In this document: positions 58,546-64,000 of the stretch, in pieces
Layout of the letters: every line of letters begins with the position of its first letter
Numbering within the stretch: the stretch's first letter is position 1
From: Lantana camara
Taxonomy: Eukaryota > Streptophyta > Magnoliopsida > Lamiales > Verbenaceae
Direction of reading: 5' to 3'
NCBI GenBank assembly: GCA_037501455.1
Contig: CM074856.1
Coordinates: 99,727,001 to 99,791,000 of the forward strand
Length of the DNA: 64,000 bases
Notes under the pieces: generated by a model
What the model was told of the DNA's origin: nothing
Database searches by the model: none
What the model saw: only the letters and a program-made list of their open reading frames with translations
Position numbers and translations under genes: made by a program

Positions 58546-60000
58546 ATCGATGTCCCTGTCTGCAGGTAGAGAACCGAAAGTCTCGGGGAAAACATCGGTA
58601 TATTCTCGTACGACCTCTGCCTCTTCAAGTTTGGCCTGATCCTTCGGTTTCTTCAAAAGATAGGCCACAAAACCTGTTGCATCGTCTCGGACCAGTCTAC
58701 TAGCCTCAACAAAAGAAATAAATGGGCTTGACTTAACCTTCTCGCCCTTAAACACCACTGAGCCGAAGGAAACCTTCTTCTCTCGGCAATCCATGTGAGC
58801 CCCATACTCATACAACCAATCCATCCCCAGGATAACATCATACCTCTGCATAGGCATCTCAATCAATTCTTCGTTCACAGCATGTGGGTCGATATCCACA
58901 GCTTGTTCTTCCTCAGCTCCCAACGCATACTCCCCAGCTTGAACAACGGGCCTCTGATTGCCTCCCGTAGCATGTCCCAGTCTCTTCTTCGGACAAGTGC
59001 TCAACATATGGTCCGTCGCCCCACACCCATAACACCTCTTGTGTAACTTAAAACAGTTCTCCACACTATGATTCCCCTAACAATGAGAGCATTGAACTTT
59101 AGGTGGAGCCGGAAGTGCCAAAGGTCGGTTTGGTTAAGGAGGTCTCGCGGTTCGGGGTTCCTTGTTCTGAGGCTTGGATTTTTGAAAAGTTTGAAATGCC
59201 GGCCTCTTTCCGAACTTGTTGAAATTCCCCGAGCTAGACCCTTGCCCGGTTTGAGTACTCTTTCTCCTCAAAACCACTCTATCTTCAACCCTTAGAGCTT
59301 TATCCGTGACCTTTGCCCAAGTGCTTGTGTTAGAAGCCTCCAAAGCATCTTTCATATCCTCCCGTAACCCTTAGAGAAATTGAGAGGCCTTCGTTTCATC
59401 ATCATTGGCGATATTGGGAGCATAGCGTGAAAGCCTTTCAAGCTCATTAAAATATTCAGTCACGGACATCCCTCCTTGCTTAAGGTCTATAAACTCCCTT
59501 AACCTTCGGTTTCTCGTAGCTTTAGGGATATATTTATTCTTGAATTCCCATTCAAAGATATCCCATGTGATTTCTTCCTCGGTAGCCTCTAATCTTCCTT
59601 ACAAGCTTGACCACCAACTATAGGCCTGCCCTTGTATGATGCTGAGAGTGCACTGTAGCTTATCTATCGGGTCACAAGGAATAAGGCGCCATACCCGATT
59701 TGTTTGGATTAACCACTCCTCTGCTTGCACATCATTTCCACCAATGAAAACCGGTGGATTCTGATTTTTAAATTCCCGAAGAAGAGCAGTGATAGCACTC
59801 CCTCCATGATTCCCGGTCGGAGGTGCATTATTCCTTTCCTAAGCTCTTTGATCCAAATACACCGCTAATCTCTCCATAAAATTTCCAGGATCCATTTGCG
59901 GTGGTGGTGGAGGGTTGTTATTTTCATGTTGTGGAGAATGATCCCGGAGATGTCGATGTTCCGGAGATCTATCTCGACGATGGTGTCGTCGTGGAGGCAT
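58540..60000 (-). pseudogene. gag: Gag and protease region of element D, with stops and a protease deletion
   Basis: The ATG at 60000 opens a frame starting MPPRRHHRRDRSPEH, like the Arg/His-rich N-terminus of element 1 Gag, followed by polyproline and the gag domain. In-frame stops start at 59841, 59601, 59373, 59136 and 59079; the last lies within the first CCHC knuckle. The second knuckle is CYGCGATDHMLSTC. Near 58875 the frame passes directly from DIDPHAVN to ELIEMPMQRYD. Compared with element 1 this is an in-frame loss of about 80 residues covering the protease DPGATHS motif. Confidence 0.9.
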
Positions 60001-60177
60001 GTTCTCTACAAATCAAAAGATTCCAATTCATATGCATGCAGGTCAGTACATGTTCATGTGCACTATTAACAAGAAAATGAGCAAATAATCACATGAATGC
60101 ACATAACCACGTTGTCCTAAGCCGAACGACCTAGACTCACCCAACTCGACTCTAGAGCTCCGGTTTTGCAACCGAGG

Positions 60178-60189
60178 GCTCTGATACCA
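60178..60189 (-). other. Primer-binding site of D (initiator tRNA-Met)
   Basis: Minus-strand TGGTATCAGAGC, 8 bases from the LTR edge. The stem 60154-60182 has a GCAA loop. Confidence 0.94.
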
Positions 60190-60197
60190 CTTTAAGA

Positions 60198-60575
60198 TGT
60201 AGCGCCCGGAGCGTTGGGCCACCACATCCCCCGCACCCAAACCTGAACCCACATATGAAATGGATTTCCATACATGAATCCAAGTTTAAGCGAACGGGAA
60301 CCTACACACCCATGCTAGGCTAAGCGGGGCTAAACTCAAACAGAGCGCGCAAAACCAACAGTAAAGCGGAAGCAATAACACAAGGATCGAAAGAGAGCTC
60401 TAGCTAACATACACATCATATACATTGGCTTCACAGCCCAAAAGGGTTCAATTATATACATCAAGAGTGCAGAATCCTTCAAAGTTTCACTTCTAATATC
60501 AAATACATAAGATTAAATGTCCAAAAACAGGAATTATGAATGCAACTCGACCTAGACACGCAAGTACAAGACTAC
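60198..60575 (-). repeat. 5' LTR of element D (right copy), truncated by E
   Basis: It repeats 52811-53188 and stops at ACTAC, where LTR E starts. The remainder lies right of the window. Confidence 0.93.
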
Positions 60576-62376
60576 TGTAACATCCCGATCGTTCGGATTT
60601 CCAGGTACGCCGTAACGAGAGGGTTTTATGTGCTTTAAATTATTTAATTACGTATTTGAATGTTATTTTAATGCTTATATGATTATTTGAAATAATATGA
60701 AATTAATTATTTATATTCATGAACTTTGATTTTAAACGTTTAAGTTTCGTATGCTCGTAATTTGATTGTTATGTGCCGGAATTCAATTCCGATTTTTGTA
60801 AAATTTCGATATGCGTGATATACGTGAGTTATGAATGTGTTTGCATGCTCGGTTTAAGTTTTCGTGTTCGTTTTTCGAGGTTTTAAACCTTAAGTATGTG
60901 ACGAGGGACATGAGGGCCTAACTAGTTTTTCGAATTCCGGAAGATGCGTTGGACTCATAACGAAGAGATGAAGCCAAGGAACCTGATTTTGTATTTTTCT
61001 AATCCCGTTTAGACCCTCGTTTTTTGACTGGAACGAACAGCTTGTGCTTAAGCCACCTTCTTTGACTAGTCATGTACTTGTGGGGCCAATTTAACTCAAC
61101 CTAAGCCTAACCCTTGATAACTTGACTTGAGTTAAGTCTCTCCCTCTCCCTTATCAGCTGAAAACCGAGCCAAACCCCCCCTCATTTGTGCTGAAACAGA
61201 TCGAGAGAGAAGAGAAGAGGAGAAGAAGAAAGCCCTCTTCAAGACCTTGTGATTTTTGGAGCCAATCTCTTCCACACTCCATGAACTCTTAAAGGTAAGT
61301 ATATTTATGTATTCTCCTCTCTTCTATGCTTCATTTGATCCTTGAAATTCATGATTTGCATCAGATTTAATAAGGTTATGGAGACTTGCATGAATAGTTA
61401 GGGTTAGCTCATATTTTTGAATCCATGGCTTAGCTTAAGTTTGTGGCTGATTTGGTGCTTCCTTGTTGATTATATGAGCTTCTTTGCTTCCATTCTTGAT
61501 CTATACTTCATGATAGATGTGTTAGGGTTGATTCTCCATTGATAACATGATTGAAACCTTGAGTTTTTGGCCATGAAACTTGAAAACCGAACTGCTGCAA
61601 ATCTGCTCATTTTCACCAAACTGCTGTCACGTTTTTGAGATCATATGGATGAATTCTTGCCTCCAATTTCGTATGCTAATGCTTGGTAATGTAGTATACA
61701 TGTTGTTTTATGAATGTGCTTCGTTTTGCCCGGAATTCATGCTTTAATATGGCTGCAAACTTGAGTTCTTGAACCTTAAAAACTGCTCCCCTGTTTTGGG
61801 ACTGCTGTGACGTTTTGTGCTTTGTTGCTTGAGTTAATGACTTCCAATTCGTGTGAATTTGCATGGAGATGTTGTATACTAATTGGTTTATATGTTAGAC
61901 CTGCTCTTGCAAGTTTTTAGATTCATTTTCAGCTCCTAATCGAAGCATGATGGCCTGTTTGTATGCTATGCGTGAACCGAACTGCTGCTGTTGCATTTTG
62001 TGATTACTTGGTGGTTCTAATGTGCTCCAATTCGTGTCAATTTGCATATACATGGAGTATATTAGTTGCTTATCATGTTAGTATTCATTCCCTAGAGTTT
62101 CAGCTTCATTTTCAGCCCCTAAGTACTTGATCATGGCATGATTGAACCAATTGAGCTCATGTGTCCGTTTTTGGCGCTCCAGAGTTGCTGCATGATTTCG
62201 GTGACCTTAATGCGCGATTTAGCCTTTGAACTCTAAATGGAATATGTTCCTAACATGATAAATATGTTGTATATCAAGTTTCATAATATTTGGAGTTGAT
62301 TTGGTATGCTTTTGGACTGATTTTGTTTAGGGTCAGTTTTGCCAGCAAACTTTGTATGCTTTTTTGGTGCTGTACC

Positions 62377-62502
62377 GAGACACCCCCGTGTCTCATTTGC
62401 CTTGAAAGGTGAGACACGGGCGTGTCATGCTTCCTGGGCATGTCTGGACTGAGACACGGGCGTGGCTCAGCTTAGTTAAGTTAAGGGACACCCCCGTGTC
62501 CC
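62377..62502. repeat. GAGACAC[CG]GGCGTGTCTC-type palindromes in LTR E
   Basis: Four copies: GAGACACCCCCGTGTCTC (62377), GAGACACGGGCGTGTCA (62411), GAGACACGGGCGTGGCTC (62451) and GGGACACCCCCGTGTCCC (62485). Confidence 0.88.
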
Positions 62503-63447
62503 TCCCCCTGCGCAGCCCTAGGTTTTCCTTTTCGGTTTTTGGTTTGTTTCACCTCTTTGTTACCTTTATCTTCGTTTGTGATGAACTATGAACTTGTTTT
62601 ACTATGTGTTGGGAGTATTGTGGTTCGATTTCATAACATTTGGGTGAGATTTAGACATGCTTTTGTTGAATGCCGTTTATGTGCGTTTTGGTGGCGTTGG
62701 TGATTTCCTTAACCCATTTCCCTTGTCTTGTGATTTGTTCTTGTTTTCAAACTTGGGAAATATGTTATATTATGTAATAGGGTGTATGTAGTAGAGTTTT
62801 GTGTAAGATTGTATACGTTTGAATGTGTGTCGAACTTAATTTACTTCAATGCTCTTATTTGTCTAAATGTTAGATCTTGTGCCTTGAATTTCTTGAATTG
62901 ATTGGAAACGTGTAATTATGAATTCGAATGAAAGTGAGCGAAGGATTGAATGATTTGATTATATGATTTAAATTCCTTAATAAGTGCACATGAACGTGTT
63001 CATGACATAATAGCATCTCTTATGTATTCATACGCATTCGCCGAGCGTCAATATGGTTCATTTGAGTCTAAGTTTGCCTCTTGCTCTTTGTTTTGCTCTT
63101 AGGTTCGTTCCCTTGTTGAGGAAGTGGTTCGTTTGTCTCCTCTTGGACCGTTTTGGTTGGTTTGGTCGGCAAGGTGAGGTTTTCTTTCCTTTTAGTTATG
63201 ATGACCTAAAACCCTATTTGTATTTCGAACCCGCATGCGATACATATATGTATACATATGTAGATATGTGTTTTGATAAGTATTTTGTGGGTTTTGTCCC
63301 GTTTGCCAAGAAGCTTTGAAAACGCTTTTATAAGTCTATAAACTCTATTTTCGGTTGTTTTGATAAGCTTTGATAAGAGTGTGTGTGTGTAAGCGTGGTA
63401 TGATTTGCAGAGGAGCTTCATATGGTAAGTACGATATGCACAAGTTA

Positions 63448-63470
63448 TGTCTGTCTGTCTGTCTGTCTGT
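63448..63470. repeat. (TGTC)n microsatellite in LTR E
   Basis: Nearly six tandem TGTC units. Confidence 0.95.
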
Positions 63471-64000
63471 GTGAGTTCTGTGATCTGTTTGGGCCCCGGA
63501 GTTGTGGGTAAGGGAGACCCGGGACGACCATCGGGGTCGCCGGTTACGACCCCTGTGCACTTCTCCACCAACGGGAGACTTAGTTCTCCTATGCCGACGG
63601 AGCGCATTTTGGCTGGCCGTCGAAGGAACCGGGCGGGATCCTCCGGTTCACACGTTTCGTTCTGTGGTGGGTTGAGAGGGGCACCTCTCTTCCCCAAATG
63701 GTGTGGAGGTGGGATTGATTTATGATTTGTTTTGTGTTTCGCTTCGCCTTCGTTTCAGGAGTAAGTGAGTTGGTTTTAAGCTTTCGGTTCATTATGTTTC
63801 GATTATGGTTGTGAAATGGGGGCGGATTTCTAAACTCTAAAACTTGACTGAATTTGGCCTTCGGCCCCAAACTTCTTTCTTTATATATATTACCACGGGT
63901 TAAATGTTTTAGAATGCAAAAACCGTGCCCGGTTCATGAACCCTTTAAGCTTTGTATATGCTTTGCTCTTATGTATATGTATGGGTGCGTGTGTTAGCCC

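Larger units (their letters stand above)
52811..60575 (-). mobile_element. Element D: minus-strand Ty3/gypsy chromovirus, degenerate
   Basis: Minus-strand order from right to left is partial 5' LTR (60198-60575, split by E), primer site, gag, pol, purine tract and 3' LTR (52811-55765). About 13 differences were seen over the 378 bases shared by the LTR copies. It is inserted in the gag remnant of C; the left flank is GTATA and the right end is outside the window. Confidence 0.92.
60576..64000 (+). repeat. LTR E, plus strand, 3' end outside the window
   Basis: It begins TGTAACATCCCGATCG after ACTAC (60571-60575) and aligns in landmarks with LTR C: donor-like CAAG/GTGAGG at 63173/63174, GGTTCATGAACCC near 63929, and GCGTGTGTTAG at the window end. 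LTR C has about 480 bases more beyond that point. Whether it is a solo LTR or the 5' LTR of a full element cannot be seen. Confidence 0.85.

Overview
The window looks like a repeat-only stretch of plant nuclear DNA, most likely from a eudicot with a large, transposon-rich genome. Evidence for a plant: several Ty3/gypsy chromoviruses with a C-terminal chromodomain (Tekay/Del-like by eye), a Ty1/copia element with long LTRs, and initiator-Met tRNA primer sites (TGGTATCAGAGC). I found no host gene, rRNA, tRNA or CRISPR array. All but a few bases can be assigned to LTR-retrotransposon sequence.

Layout. The oldest layer is a minus-strand LTR element. Its pieces are LTR fragment F (9081-9364) and LTR A, which is split into 9358-10118, 12874-13568, 23509-24183 and 48503-48668. 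The insertions into it are, left to right: (1) element 1, a plus-strand chromovirus (1-9080, 5' LTR cut by the window edge), young, with an uninterrupted pol frame and gag in a different frame; (2) solo LTR S (10119-12868, duplication ATTAG); (3) copia element K (13569-23503, duplication GGCAC), complete in structure but with badly decayed coding sequence; (4) minus-strand LTR B (24184-24821 plus 46647-48497). B was split by the minus-strand, mostly non-coding element R3 (24822-46646). R3's right LTR was itself split by T (31530-46019, duplication GAAGT), a plus-strand chromovirus with 4.1-kb LTRs. (5) Element C (LTR 48669-52096 plus a gag remnant) is broken by minus-strand chromovirus D (52811-60575 and beyond), whose right LTR is broken by LTR E (60576-64000 and beyond).

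How the parts relate. Element 1 gives the full chromovirus plan: gag, two CCHC knuckles, protease, reverse transcriptase, RNase H, integrase with HHCC and D-D(35)-E, and chromodomain. T has the same plan in one frame with six internal stops, plus an additional ORF (35821-36501) between the primer site and gag. D is a multiply broken relative missing its protease active site. R3 keeps only a chromodomain tail and otherwise carries an array of about 13 small hairpins.

Signals shared by these diverged families are the most interesting content: a stem-loop overlapping the primer-binding site, usually capped by a GCAA (GNRA) tetraloop; family-specific clusters of palindromes around a CGGCCG-like core inside the LTRs; an intron-like donor/acceptor pair in the LTRs; and a CTAGGCGG/CCGCCTAG inverted pair near LTR ends. 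Identity figures and boundaries were read by eye from the sequence and were not computed.
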